Source of the DNA: Galbitalea sp036266835
GTDB lineage: Bacteria > Actinomycetota > Actinomycetes > Actinomycetales > Microbacteriaceae
Length of the DNA: 64,000 nt
Assembly (NCBI GenBank): GCA_036266835.1
Contig: DATAXD010000012.1
Coordinates: 25,345 to 89,344 of the forward strand
Direction: 5' to 3'
Shown: piece by piece, positions 51,345 through 59,927 of the stretch
Layout of the letters: each line of letters begins with the position of its first letter
How positions within the stretch are numbered: the first letter of the stretch is position 1
Notes under the pieces: model-generated
Databases searched by the model: none
Seen by the model: only the letters and a program-made list of their open reading frames with translations
What the model was told of the DNA's origin: nothing
Translations under genes and position numbers: made by a program

Positions 51345-52731
51345 GAGCGACGGCGACGACCGCGAGCCCGGCGATTTCGACGACAGCCTGATGGAGCGCG
51401 AGGCACGCGAAGTCTACGAGGAACTGCTCGGGAAGATCGGCGAGGCTGCACCGCAGCCACGGCTCGGTGCAACTCGGCGCGCGGCGGAGCTCCTCGGCGA
51501 TCCTCAGCGGGCGTACCCGATCATCCACATCACGGGAACGAACGGCAAGACCTCGACCGCACGGATGATCGAGTCCATCCTGCGCGCGCACGGACTTCGC
51601 ACCGGCATGCTGACGAGCCCGCACCTTGAGCGCGTGAACGAGCGGATCGTGATCGACGGCGAGCCGATCAGCAACGCGGCGTTCGTCTCGAACTGGCGCG
51701 ACATCCGGCCCTTCCTGGACATCACGGATGCCGAACTCGAGTTCACGGATGAGCCGCCGCTGACCTTTTTCGAGGCGCTTACGCTGCTCGCGTTCGCAGC
51801 TTTCGCGGATGCTCCAGTCGACGTGGTCGTGCTCGAGGTCGGAATGGGCGGCGAGTGGGATTCGACCAATGTCGCAGACGGGCACGTAGCGGTGTTCACG
51901 CCTATCGCGCTGGATCACGTGGCCAGGCTTGGGTCGACCGTCGCCGAAATCGCGCGCACGAAATCCGGAATCATCAAGCCTGCCGCTGCGGTGGTGTCCG
52001 CGAAGCAGACGCCGGATGCGCTCGCCGAACTCGAGCGCGCCGCCGAACTCACCGAGTCGACCCTGGCGGTAGCCGGGACTAACTTCGATCTCGTGTCTGA
52101 CACCGTCGCGGTCGGTGGCCAGGTCGTCACGATCAGGGGCCTGGCTGCCATGTACGACGATCTGTTCCTGCCTCTGTTCGGAGGCCATCAGGCGGCGAAC
52201 GCAGCGCTGGCGGTCGCCGCGGTCGAATCGTTCATCGGCGGTGGGACGCTCGCTCTGAACAAGGACGTCCTCGCCGAGGGTTTGGCCACCGCAACCTCGC
52301 CCGGGCGATTGCAGGTGATCGGCAACGAGCCAACCGTCCTGGTGGACGCCGCGCACAATCCGCACGGTGCTGCGGCGCTCGCGGCCGCTCTTACCGAATA
52401 TTTCACTTTCGATCACGTGACTGCCGTCATTGGAATTCTCGGCGACAAGGATGCTGCGGGCATCTTCGCCGAGCTTGAGTCCGTCCTCGACGACGTGATC
52501 ATCACCCAGTCGACGTCGGATCGTGCGGTTCGCGCCGACAAACTCGCCGCCATCGCGGTCTCCATCTTCGGCGCGGGCCGTGTCACAGTTGAGACGTCAC
52601 TCGAGGTCGCGCTGGAAGCGGCCCGCGAGCGCGCATCGGCGACGGAGAAGGGCGTCGTGCTAGTGACCGGATCAATCACCCTTATCGGTGACGCCATGAC
52701 AATCGCTCGCGAGAGGGGCTGGAAGTCGTGA
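51337..52731 (+). CDS. folC: Bifunctional folylpolyglutamate/dihydrofolate synthase
   Basis: This 464-residue Mur-ligase-type enzyme has the ATP loop HITGTNGKTSTARM near residue 65, TSPHLERVNERI, the metal and substrate region EVGMGGEWDSTNV, and VDAAHNPHGAAALA in the C-terminal domain. It adds glutamate to folates and may form dihydrofolate. I choose the ATG at 51337, 8 bp inside the ileS end, over the TTG at 51334. The next gene overlaps its stop (GTGA), so ileS-folC-DUF4233-ndk is one operon. Confidence 0.94.
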   Translation: MSKSDGDDREPGDFDDSLMEREAREVYEELLGKIGEAAPQPRLGATRRAAELLGDPQRAYPIIHITGTNGKTSTARMIESILRAHGLRTGMLTSPHLERVNERIVIDGEPISNAAFVSNWRDIRPFLDITDAELEFTDEPPLTFFEALTLLAFAAFADAPVDVVVLEVGMGGEWDSTNVADGHVAVFTPIALDHVARLGSTVAEIARTKSGIIKPAAAVVSAKQTPDALAELERAAELTESTLAVAGTNFDLVSDTVAVGGQVVTIRGLAAMYDDLFLPLFGGHQAANAALAVAAVESFIGGGTLALNKDVLAEGLATATSPGRLQVIGNEPTVLVDAAHNPHGAAALAAALTEYFTFDHVTAVIGILGDKDAAGIFAELESVLDDVIITQSTSDRAVRADKLAAIAVSIFGAGRVTVETSLEVALEAARERASATEKGVVLVTGSITLIGDAMTIARERGWKS

Positions 52732-53144
52732 GCGACGTCAATGCCGCGAAGCCATCGCGCACTCGCCCGCGTCGTCAGCGATCGCTTACCGAAAGCCTGC
52801 TCTCCATCGTGTTGGGACTCGAAGCTATTCTGGTCTTCTTCATAGCGCTGACCGTTTATGGTCTCCGCGCGCTGCCGCCGGTAGAGGCGTTCGTCGGGGG
52901 AGCAGCCCTAGCGATCCTGCTCGGGCTTGGCACTCGCTTTGTCCGGTACAGCTGGGGTGTCTGGTACGGATGGGTGTTACAGGCGATACTCGTGGCAACC
53001 GGCATCCTGTTGCCGGCCCTCTATATCGCTGCAGCGATCTTTCTTGCTCTCTGGATCTTCTGCTTCGTCCGTGCGCGCCAGCTTGAACCCGGCGGCGTCG
53101 CGCGTCTCCAGACAACTCCAACCGAAGGTGAACCGAGAAAATGA
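52728..53144 (+). CDS. DUF4233 family membrane protein
   Basis: This 138-residue protein starts at a GTG overlapping the folC stop. A basic N-terminus (SRTRPRRQRSLTESLLSIVLGLEAILVFF) leads to four hydrophobic helices and an acidic/basic tail. DUF4233 proteins lie between folC and ndk in many actinobacteria, which matches this position exactly. The function is unknown. It overlaps ndk by 4 bp. Confidence 0.9.
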   Translation: MSDVNAAKPSRTRPRRQRSLTESLLSIVLGLEAILVFFIALTVYGLRALPPVEAFVGGAALAILLGLGTRFVRYSWGVWYGWVLQAILVATGILLPALYIAAAIFLALWIFCFVRARQLEPGGVARLQTTPTEGEPRK

Positions 53145-53557
53145 CCGTCGAAGAATCGCTCGTACTTGTGAAGCCCGATGGCGTCGCGCGCAACCTAACC
53201 GGGGAAATCCTGCGGCGCATCGAGGCGAAGGGCTACCAGGTCGTCGACATCCGGATGCTCGAGGCCAGCCGTGAGCTTCTCACCCAGCACTACGCCGAGC
53301 ACGAGGGCAAGCCGTTCTTCGAGCCTCTCGTCGAGTTCATGGAGAGCGGACCGATCATCGCGATCCGCATCGCGGGCGACCGCGTCATCGAGGGATTCCG
53401 ATCGCTCGCGGGCGCAACCGACCCCACGGCCGCGCTGCCGGGCACCATCCGCGGTGATCTCGGGCGAGACTGGGGTCTGAAGGTGCAGCAGAACCTGGTT
53501 CACGGCAGCGACTCGCCGGAGTCGGCCGCGCGCGAACTAGCGCTCTGGTTCGACTAG
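53141..53557 (+). CDS. ndk: Nucleoside diphosphate kinase
   Basis: This 138-residue protein has the NDK pattern: EESLVLVKPDGVARNLTGEI at the start and the catalytic histidine in NLVHGSDSPESA near residue 118. It transfers phosphate between nucleoside tri- and diphosphates. The ATG overlaps the DUF4233 stop. Its stop overlaps the stop of the convergent thioredoxin-fold gene by 4 bp. Confidence 0.96.
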   Translation: MTVEESLVLVKPDGVARNLTGEILRRIEAKGYQVVDIRMLEASRELLTQHYAEHEGKPFFEPLVEFMESGPIIAIRIAGDRVIEGFRSLAGATDPTAALPGTIRGDLGRDWGLKVQQNLVHGSDSPESAARELALWFD

Positions 53558-54447
53558 CTTCCGGTCGTTCCCGGCTGCTCCTTGTCGACGAACGCGGCGA
53601 AAGTCGCGGCATCACTCAGCGTCCCCGAGTACTGAACGCCGTTCACGAACACCGTCGGTGTGCCACCGAACGCGGCGGGCGTGGTGGCGACGCCCTTAAA
53701 GGTTCCCGAGGTCACCGCTCCCGTCGCCGCGGTCACCCAGGTTTTGAAACTGTCGCCATTGACGCAGCCCACAACTTTCGATCCGCTCGCGCCGGAACTG
53801 CTCAGCATGGTGATGATTTTCGAGTTCGGCAGGCCGCCCGTCGACTCTGCCGGCTGGTCGGCGTACATCGTCTTGAGGACGGCAAGCAGAGTGTTCGGCT
53901 CGTAGGCGGCGACACACGCGACCGCGTTTGCCGCGCGGGGTGAATAACCACCGTTACCGGGGTCGGTGAGGATGGCGATCGGATGGATTTCGATGGTCGC
54001 CTTTCCGGCCGCAACCCACTTGTCTTCCTGAGCGAGGTTGGTCTCGACGAACTCCTGGCAGAAGGGGCACTGCAGGTCGATGTACTCGACGATGTTCGCA
54101 GTGCTTGACAGTTTCTTGGTATCGGTCGGAATCGGTTTTTCCTTCGGCTTCAGTGCGCGGGTCTTCACCACGGTCGTCTTGCCGTCAACGCCGTGGAACA
54201 GGATGCCGTCGCTGAGCATGTTCGCGGGTCCGGCGGTCGTCGAAGCCGACACCACGGAGTTGTTGGTGTTCTGCACGATCACGAGGGTCACGATGACTGC
54301 GATCGCAATGACCACGACGCCGATGCCGCCCTGAATCAGGAAGCGCCGACGACGCTCCGTTTGCTTCTGCTTCTCGCGCATGAGGCGTGCCTCTTCACGC
54401 GCGTGCGCACGGCGGTCGTTCTTCGTCTCGCGTTTGGCGTTGGTCAC
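53554..54447 (-). CDS. DsbA-like thioredoxin-fold protein, membrane anchored
   Basis: This 297-residue protein has a charged, Arg/Lys-rich cytoplasmic N-terminus (about 38 residues), one membrane helix (FLIQGGIGVVVIAIAVIVTLVIV) and an outer thioredoxin-like domain with CPFC in EYIDLQCPFCQEFVET, followed by a helical insertion and the cis-Pro region (TPAAFGGTPTVFVNGVQY). It would introduce or shuffle disulphides in exported proteins. A VKOR-like gene lies 121 bp upstream on the same strand, the expected partner that reoxidises a DsbA protein in actinobacteria. Confidence 0.9.
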   Translation of the reverse strand: MTNAKRETKNDRRAHAREEARLMREKQKQTERRRRFLIQGGIGVVVIAIAVIVTLVIVQNTNNSVVSASTTAGPANMLSDGILFHGVDGKTTVVKTRALKPKEKPIPTDTKKLSSTANIVEYIDLQCPFCQEFVETNLAQEDKWVAAGKATIEIHPIAILTDPGNGGYSPRAANAVACVAAYEPNTLLAVLKTMYADQPAESTGGLPNSKIITMLSSSGASGSKVVGCVNGDSFKTWVTAATGAVTSGTFKGVATTPAAFGGTPTVFVNGVQYSGTLSDAATFAAFVDKEQPGTTGS

Positions 54448-54568
54448 CGATGCCTCTTCGTTAGTAGTCGCGCGTCACTTCGATGCGCATCCGAAAACGT
54501 CGTCCAACTCTGGCGACGTCAGATTGGTGCTGGCTGGGAACTTACGACGAATCGTAAGCGATTACTGA

Positions 54569-55582
54569 TCACAATCTCTCGAGCAGGTTGAGGTAGATCT
54601 GGAACAGCAGGAAAATCACCAGGTAGCAGACCAGGCTCAGAAGCGGCGTCCAGGTGTATGCGCCCTTCCAGAACCGCTGGGCCCGAGCGTTCACGGCATA
54701 GTTGCCGTTCGAGAGATTGCCCAGTGTCGTCAGCCAGAACGTCGGGATCGTGACGATCCAGACGAGAGCACACCACACGCACAGCGTGCCGATGACGAAC
54801 ACGCTCGAGTAAATCAGGAAGGTGATGAAGGCGAAGGCGCCCATCACTCCGATGTTGAACGCGATCATCCACCACCGCGGGTACTTCACGCCCGCGAGGA
54901 TCGCGATGCCGATGAGCAGGGTGACGGCGAACCCGCCGAGACCAATGAGCGGATTGGGGAACCCGAACAGGGAGCCCTGCCAGGACTTCAGGTTGTCGCC
55001 GCAGCTCACGAGGATGCTGAAGCTGCAATTCAGTTTCGTCGCGGGCGACAGTATGGCGGTGACCTTGTCGACGCTCAGGTTGTAAGCGGCAGCGAGCCCG
55101 CCGAGACCCGCGATGACGAGCACGACGCCAAAGATCTTGGGCCGGTCGCCGCGGTCAACCTGTGCCAGGACGCCCGCGGCCACGGTGGCGCGACATCCGA
55201 GGATCGTAAAGATCAGCGTCGCCGCGGCCGCGATCAGCAGCACCGCGGAGACCCACGAGAAATTGAAGATCGTGACGGCGAGCTCGTAAAGCGTGCCGGG
55301 TGAGGCGACAACGATGGCCGCGACGTAGAGCCCGTGACGATAGAGCGCCCCACCTCCCGCGCCAATGAACCACGTCACAAACAGCGAGAAGAAAATGACG
55401 CTGACGCCGACATTCGGGAGTCCGAGGAACGAGTCGACACCGAACAGGTGTTTCGTCATCCCGCCGTCGATGGCCGCGTACTGCACAATTGCGGCGACAA
55501 AAGCAACGACGACACCGACGACCGCCGGAACCGCCGCGAGAAGTGAAGATGAGGGACGGGGCCGCGCTGCCTGTTCGGTCAC
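54569..55582 (-). CDS. Vitamin K epoxide reductase (VKOR) family protein, double length
   Basis: I start at the GTG ending at 55582, with a -10-like AATAAT about 8 bp upstream that would suit a leaderless transcript; a TTG at 55606 is possible. The 337-residue product is longer than typical bacterial VKOR (about 200). The C-terminal half holds the full redox set: loop cysteines C-x7-C in NCSFSILVSCG, then GSLFGFPNPLIGL, and the quinone-side CxxC in LCVWC. The N-terminal half has its own helices and a similar SFLGLPNVGV segment but lacks these cysteines. It would reoxidise the neighbouring DsbA-like protein using quinone. Confidence 0.87.
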   Translation of the reverse strand: MTEQAARPRPSSSLLAAVPAVVGVVVAFVAAIVQYAAIDGGMTKHLFGVDSFLGLPNVGVSVIFFSLFVTWFIGAGGGALYRHGLYVAAIVVASPGTLYELAVTIFNFSWVSAVLLIAAAATLIFTILGCRATVAAGVLAQVDRGDRPKIFGVVLVIAGLGGLAAAYNLSVDKVTAILSPATKLNCSFSILVSCGDNLKSWQGSLFGFPNPLIGLGGFAVTLLIGIAILAGVKYPRWWMIAFNIGVMGAFAFITFLIYSSVFVIGTLCVWCALVWIVTIPTFWLTTLGNLSNGNYAVNARAQRFWKGAYTWTPLLSLVCYLVIFLLFQIYLNLLERL

Positions 55583-55631
55583 GATGGCGATTATTGCATG
55601 TCGCAAAACACGGTCTGCTCAGTTTGCGTGC

Positions 55632-55990
55632 GATAATTTGGATTAGTCATTCGAGCCGCGCTCGACATGACACCAAAGAAGGCTTTACCGGGCAAGCGCT
55701 GTGACAGGCGCAAACCGGGCCGCTGGAGCGCACGAACTCGATCGAGGATCAGTTCGCCTGGGTACAGCGTTGGATAGCGAGTTCCAAGCGAAAGACAACG
55801 CATGGGCGACATTCGCCAGCGTCTGCGGTGCAATTGAGCCCGCGGATCTGGAACGGGTCGCAGACATGAAGGATTAGCAGCGCATCCGCGCCGTGCTTCG
55901 ATCAAATTGAGGATCCAGCACAGCACGAGCGTTCGAGAGAGTACCCGGTGGGTGGCGCGGCCACCCACACGGCCAGGGAGTACACCAGCA
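55632..55990 (+). promoter_or_regulatory. rne promoter (-10) and long 5' leader
   Basis: An extended -10 box, TGC-GATAAT (hexamer 55632-55637), lies about 350 bp before the rne start and gives an inferred start near 55644. No better promoter is seen closer to rne. The leader is less GC-rich than the coding DNA nearby and contains short ORFs, including GTG 55701 to stop 55877. E. coli rne also has a long leader used for autoregulation; a similar role here is speculation. Confidence 0.45.
55701..55877 (+). CDS. Possible 58-aa ORF in the rne leader
   Basis: GTG at 55701 opens 58 codons ending in TAG at 55877. The second half (LDSEFQAKDNAWATFASV, then IEPADLERVADMKD) looks protein-like, but there is no clear ribosome site and third-position GC is lower than in neighbouring genes. 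No family is recognised. It may be a leader peptide, a decayed gene or chance. Confidence 0.25.
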   Translation: MTGANRAAGAHELDRGSVRLGTALDSEFQAKDNAWATFASVCGAIEPADLERVADMKD

Positions 55991-58507
55991 ATGGTGAATG
56001 AAGACAATTCAAGTGAAAATTCGGGCAATACGGATTCGGGGAAGATCGCGCCGAAGCGACGCGGCAAGCTGTTCGGTGGTCGAGCCGCGGAGTCTGCCGC
56101 TGTAGCTCCCGAGCCCGTCGCGACGGCTGAGCCCGGTCCGCCGGCCAAAACCCCGCGGAAGCGTGCATCCGGGGCCAAGTCTGCGGTCGACCACGTCAAC
56201 GCGGACACCTCGGCTGACAGCTCGGTTGTTCCGTCCGGCGACGACGAATCGGCTCCACCGCGGAGAAGGCGTTCGCAGCCCAGGAAGGCGGCGAACGACG
56301 CGCCCCAGGCTGCGGTCGAGACCAAGGCGCCCGCGCGTCCGACGACATCGCTCCTGTTCCAGGCTCCGGATATCGCACCACTGCCACCACTACCACGCCA
56401 GGGCGGCGGACAAAACACTGGCCAGAACAACGCCCAGGGCGACTCCGCCGGAGTCCGTCGACGTTCGCGTCGACGCCCGGGTGAGGAACCGCGCGAGGGC
56501 GACAACGAGCCGAATGTTGTAGTCAAGGTTCGCCAGCCGCGCAAGACGCCGGAACCGATCACTGAGCCGCAGCGCGTTAAAGGCTCAACTCGTCTCGAGG
56601 CCAAGAAGCAGCGCCGGCGTGATGGTCGCGACGCGGGACGCCGACGCCCGGTCATCACCGAAGCCGAATTCCTCGCCCGCCGCGAGAGCGTCGATCGCGT
56701 GATGGTCGTTCGTAGCGCAAACGGGCGCATCCAGATCGGCGTGCTCGAGGACGGCGTGCTCGTGGAGCACTACGTGGCCAAGGCCGCAGAGGCGAGCCTG
56801 ATCGGCAATGTCTACCTCGGACGGGTGCAAAACGTGCTGCCCAGCATGGAAGCCGCTTTCGTTGACATCGGGCGCGGACGCAACGCCGTGCTGTATTCGG
56901 GCGAAGTGGACTGGGATGCAGCCGCCGCCGAGAGCGACGGCGGCAAGAACCAGCCGCGACGCATCGAGCTCGCCCTGAAGCCCGGCGATCGCGTCCTCGT
57001 GCAGGTGACGAAGGATCCGGTTGGCCACAAGGGCGCCAGGTTGACCAGTCAGGTGAGCCTGCCGGGCCGCTACCTCGTCTACGTGCCGAACGGGTCGATG
57101 AACGGGATCAGCCGCAAGCTGCCGGACACCGAGCGAGCACGGCTCAAGACCATCCTGAAGCAGGTTCTGCCCGAGAACGTCGGCGTGATCGTGCGTACTG
57201 CCGCCGAAGGTGCGACCGAGGAACAGCTCACACTGGACGTGAACCGGCTCACCAGCCAGTGGGCCGAGATCAGTCGACTCGTCGAGACCTCCCAGGCTCC
57301 CGTGCTGCTGCACAGCGAGCCTGACCTGCTCATCAAGATCGTGCGCGACGTGTTCAACGAAGACTTCCAGAAGCTCCTTGTATCGGGCGACGATGCGATG
57401 GTCACGATCTCGAGCTACCTGAGCGCGGTTGCGCCCGACCTGCTCGAGCGGCTCGTCAGCTACGACGAGCCGGGCGACGCCTTCGATACCTACCGGGTCA
57501 GCGAGCAGATCGAGAAGGCGCTGGACCGCAAGGTCTGGCTTCCGTCGGGCGGTTCGCTGGTCATCGACCGCACCGAAGCGATGACCGTCGTCGACGTCAA
57601 CACCGGCAAGTTCGTTGGATCGGGCGGCAACCTCGAAGAGACCGTCACCAAGAACAACCTCGAGGCCGCCGAAGAGATCGTGCGTCAGCTGAGGCTGCGC
57701 GACATCGGCGGCATCATCGTCGTCGACTTCATCGACATGGTGCTCGAGTCCAATCGTGATCTTGTGCTGCGCCGACTCGTCGAGTGCCTGTCGCGCGACC
57801 GCACCAAGCACCAGGTCGCGGAGGTTACGTCGCTCGGCCTGGTGCAGATGACGCGGAAGAAGCTCGGTCTCGGGTTGCTGGAGTCGTTCAGCGAGCCCTG
57901 CGAGCACTGCGCGGGTCGAGGCATCATCGTTCACCACGATCCGGTTACCCGTCATCGCCAGTCGGCGCAGCCGCCCGTCGAGGGCGGAGGTCGTCGCGGA
58001 CGCGGTGGCAAGGGTCCGGCATCCGGTGGTCAGGGCTCGACGGCTCCTCGCAGCGCGCCGTCCTCGGGCAACGGAACTCATGCGATCACCGAAGAGATGC
58101 GCCGCGCGCTTGCGCAAGTGGCGGCCAGCACAGTTCATCCGGACCAGGCGCACGTCGATTCTGCGCCGGATGCTCCAGCGCAGGAAGCACAGGCAGCCGC
58201 CAAGAAGGATGCCGCTCCGAAGCGCGCCGGTCGCGCCCGTGGATCCCGTGGTTCCGGAGCCTCGAAGGCCGCGGTCGCCGACGCCAGCACGGACGCCGAG
58301 GCTCCGGTCATCGACCTCGTGGAGCTCGACGGCGGGGCACCGGCTCGTCCGGCTCGGAAGGTGAACTCCAAGGAGACCGAGCAGATCCTGGATGCCGTCC
58401 TCGACGCCCTGCCCGAACCCCCACAGCCGGGCCAGGGTCGCTCGCGCGTTTCCCGTCGGGCGACGAGTTCGGGCTCCGGGATCATTACGTCGGGCCCTGC
58501 TGAATAG
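55991..58507 (+). CDS. rne: Ribonuclease E/G
   Basis: I start at the ATG at 55991 with GGGAG upstream, giving 838 residues. The first 190 are basic and Pro/Ala-rich, likely disordered. The core follows: an S1-type RNA-binding region (GNVYLGRVQNVLPSMEAAFVDIG), the DNase I-like catalytic region with metal-binding aspartates in VVDVNTGKFVGS and VVDFIDM, and the zinc link CEHCAGRG. The last 200 residues are again Ala/Arg/Pro-rich. It initiates mRNA decay and rRNA processing. The central catalytic core with disordered ends is typical of actinobacteria. rplU, rpmA and obgE follow further downstream. Confidence 0.95.
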   Translation: MVNEDNSSENSGNTDSGKIAPKRRGKLFGGRAAESAAVAPEPVATAEPGPPAKTPRKRASGAKSAVDHVNADTSADSSVVPSGDDESAPPRRRRSQPRKAANDAPQAAVETKAPARPTTSLLFQAPDIAPLPPLPRQGGGQNTGQNNAQGDSAGVRRRSRRRPGEEPREGDNEPNVVVKVRQPRKTPEPITEPQRVKGSTRLEAKKQRRRDGRDAGRRRPVITEAEFLARRESVDRVMVVRSANGRIQIGVLEDGVLVEHYVAKAAEASLIGNVYLGRVQNVLPSMEAAFVDIGRGRNAVLYSGEVDWDAAAAESDGGKNQPRRIELALKPGDRVLVQVTKDPVGHKGARLTSQVSLPGRYLVYVPNGSMNGISRKLPDTERARLKTILKQVLPENVGVIVRTAAEGATEEQLTLDVNRLTSQWAEISRLVETSQAPVLLHSEPDLLIKIVRDVFNEDFQKLLVSGDDAMVTISSYLSAVAPDLLERLVSYDEPGDAFDTYRVSEQIEKALDRKVWLPSGGSLVIDRTEAMTVVDVNTGKFVGSGGNLEETVTKNNLEAAEEIVRQLRLRDIGGIIVVDFIDMVLESNRDLVLRRLVECLSRDRTKHQVAEVTSLGLVQMTRKKLGLGLLESFSEPCEHCAGRGIIVHHDPVTRHRQSAQPPVEGGGRRGRGGKGPASGGQGSTAPRSAPSSGNGTHAITEEMRRALAQVAASTVHPDQAHVDSAPDAPAQEAQAAAKKDAAPKRAGRARGSRGSGASKAAVADASTDAEAPVIDLVELDGGAPARPARKVNSKETEQILDAVLDALPEPPQPGQGRSRVSRRATSSGSGIITSGPAE

Positions 58508-58523
58508 CGAGGAGCAACGTGAT

Positions 58524-58542
58524 CCCTGAGCTTGTCGAAGGG
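58524..58542. repeat. Dispersed palindrome CCCTGAGCTTGTCGAAGGG
   Basis: The 19-bp unit forms an imperfect hairpin (CCCTgAG/CgAAGGG) in the 53-bp gap after rne. I recognise this unit, known from memory as CCCTTCGACAAGCTCAGGG on the other strand, as an abundant intergenic repeat in many GC-rich bacterial genomes. It may help terminate rne transcription. Confidence 0.6.
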
Positions 58543-58560
58543 CGCGGCTAGTCTGGGCAC

Positions 58561-59127
58561 ATGACAAAGGCTCGGATCCCACTTGTCGTTGCTGGGCTGG
58601 TCGCGGCATTCCTATTGGTGCAGTTCGTCGTGGTCGCGGTGGTGCAGTTTGCGCTTCTTGTGCTTGGGCCGGGAGCGCTCGAATCAAAGGACGTGCCCGA
58701 AGCCGTTGGCAGTTATGCGGGCGGCGTACTCGCGGTTCTGGTCCAACTTGTTTTCTTCGGGGCTGGCGTGTACCTCTCGCTGCGGTACATCGCACCCTTG
58801 CGTATTGACGATGGCTGGAAACGGACAGTCGTTCGCGGGGTAATTGCGACCCTGCTGGGCGTCGCGGCCGTGGTTGTCCTTGGTCTGGTCGAGGCCCTCA
58901 TCAACGCTTCTTCAGTGTCGCCATACCCGTTTGCATACTCCTTCGGCTATTCCCTCGCCCCTGAGGATTTCGCCTCACGACTGCCTCAGGCCTTCGAAAT
59001 GGGTCTCAATCCACTAATTAGCTGGTTAGTGCCGGTGGTGCTCGCGACAGTACTGCTGAGGGTGTGGCTTGCACGGCAGGTCGTGGCCGCAGTCACAACC
59101 CCCGCCGCTGTCGCTGCGAAACTCTGA
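58561..59127 (+). CDS. Small polytopic membrane protein of unknown function
   Basis: This 188-residue protein has four or five hydrophobic helices: PLVVAGLVAAFLLVQFVVVAVV, AGGVLAVLVQLVFFGAGVY, GVIATLLGVAAVVVLGLVEALI and ISWLVPVVLATVLLRVWLA, with an aromatic loop (YPFAYSFGYSLAPEDF) between the last two. No motif is recognised. Its last 35 bp overlap the end of the convergent DUF4031 gene. Confidence 0.7.
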   Translation: MTKARIPLVVAGLVAAFLLVQFVVVAVVQFALLVLGPGALESKDVPEAVGSYAGGVLAVLVQLVFFGAGVYLSLRYIAPLRIDDGWKRTVVRGVIATLLGVAAVVVLGLVEALINASSVSPYPFAYSFGYSLAPEDFASRLPQAFEMGLNPLISWLVPVVLATVLLRVWLARQVVAAVTTPAAVAAKL

Positions 59128-59365
59128 GACCGCTCGACCGTAGTCGCTCTACCAGTTCGCGCACGCCGACCGGCTCGGCGCCCATTGCGACCAGCTGGTC
59201 CCACTTACGGTCTGGAACGTCGTAGTGGTCATGATCGAACGCGCGGCGCGGTATTCCCGCGCGCTCGGCGAACGCGTGTAGCTCATCCAGCGACGTATCG
59301 CTGACGATATGGGCCCACAGCATCCCGTGCGCCGGCCAGATCGGCTGGTCGATGAGCACGGTCAT
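59093..59365 (-). CDS. DUF4031 family protein
   Basis: This 90-residue protein matches the DUF4031 pattern: MTVLIDQPIWPAHGMLWAHIVSD at the start, HAFAERAGIPRRAFDHDHYDVP in the middle and a C-terminal helical tail. Conserved His and Asp residues (H13, and DHDHYD) suggest metal binding, but no activity is known to me. It overlaps the convergent membrane protein gene by 35 bp and is divergent from rplU. Confidence 0.88.
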   Translation of the reverse strand: MTVLIDQPIWPAHGMLWAHIVSDTSLDELHAFAERAGIPRRAFDHDHYDVPDRKWDQLVAMGAEPVGVRELVERLRSSGLRVSQRQRRGL

Positions 59366-59390
59366 GGCTCAATCTTCGCCGAAGCGTGCG

Positions 59391-59466
59391 TTCAACAGGA
59401 AGATCGTGCTTAAACAGGAGCAGGTGTCCTGTTGAGGGCGCCGGGGAGACGGAATCTCCTGTTGAA
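59391..59466. promoter_or_regulatory. Four operator-like half-sites upstream of rplU
   Basis: TTCAACAGGA (59391-59400) and TTAAACAGGA (59410-59419) are followed by the inverted TCCTGTTGA (59427-59435) and TCCTGTTGAA (59457-59466). The array ends 20 bp before the -35 box of the rplU promoter and lies 26 bp from the DUF4031 start. No regulator is known to me for this sequence. Confidence 0.65.
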
Positions 59467-59485
59467 ATCACGGCGGTGTGCTGGT

Positions 59486-59515
59486 TTGACCGCATCCCGC
59501 GCCACCACGTACTAT
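59486..59515 (+). promoter_or_regulatory. Sigma-70-type promoter of rplU-rpmA
   Basis: TTGACC at 59486-59491 and TACTAT at 59510-59515 are separated by 18 bp, close to the housekeeping consensus. The inferred start near 59522 leaves a leader of about 78 nt before rplU, which includes an AAAGGG ribosome site. Confidence 0.75.
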
Positions 59516-59599
59516 TGACCCTTGGTGTGTGCTGGGCTGAGCCCGCGATTACGCCATATCTTCTCTTCAGGCTTCTGCCTTCCAAACAAAGGGTTCCAA

Positions 59600-59908
59600 G
59601 TGGTTTACGCAATCGTGCGCGCTGGCGGTCGGCAGGAAAAGGTCGAGGTCGGCACCGTTGTCGTACTCGACCGCATCAAGGCCGACAAGAACGGCAACAT
59701 CGAGCTCGTTCCCGTGCTGCATGTTGATGGCACGACCGTTACCCACGATGCAAAGAAGCTCGCAAACATCAAGGTCACCGCTGAGGTGCTCGGCGACGAG
59801 CGCGGTCCCAAGATCGTGATCCAGAAGTTCAAGAACAAGACCGGGTACAAGAAGCGCCAGGGCCACCGCCAGGAGCTCACCCGCGTCAAGATCACCAGCA
59901 TCAAGTAG
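59600..59908 (+). CDS. rplU: 50S ribosomal protein L21
   Basis: I start at the GTG at 59600 (MVYAIVRAGGRQEKVEVG), behind AAAGGG, giving 102 residues, the normal L21 length. The C-terminus has the family pattern KIVIQKFKNKTGYKKRQGHRQELTRVKI, the basic 23S rRNA-binding loop. It precedes rpmA by 19 bp, the usual rplU-rpmA-obgE order. Confidence 0.97.
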   Translation: MVYAIVRAGGRQEKVEVGTVVVLDRIKADKNGNIELVPVLHVDGTTVTHDAKKLANIKVTAEVLGDERGPKIVIQKFKNKTGYKKRQGHRQELTRVKITSIK

Positions 59909-59927
59909 TTACAGGAGCGCAACTCAG

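Noticed and set aside
56585..58795. Minus-strand ORF of 736 codons opposite rne
   Set aside because: It is a shadow ORF: high-GC coding DNA leaves long open frames on the other strand, and rne shows clear domains.
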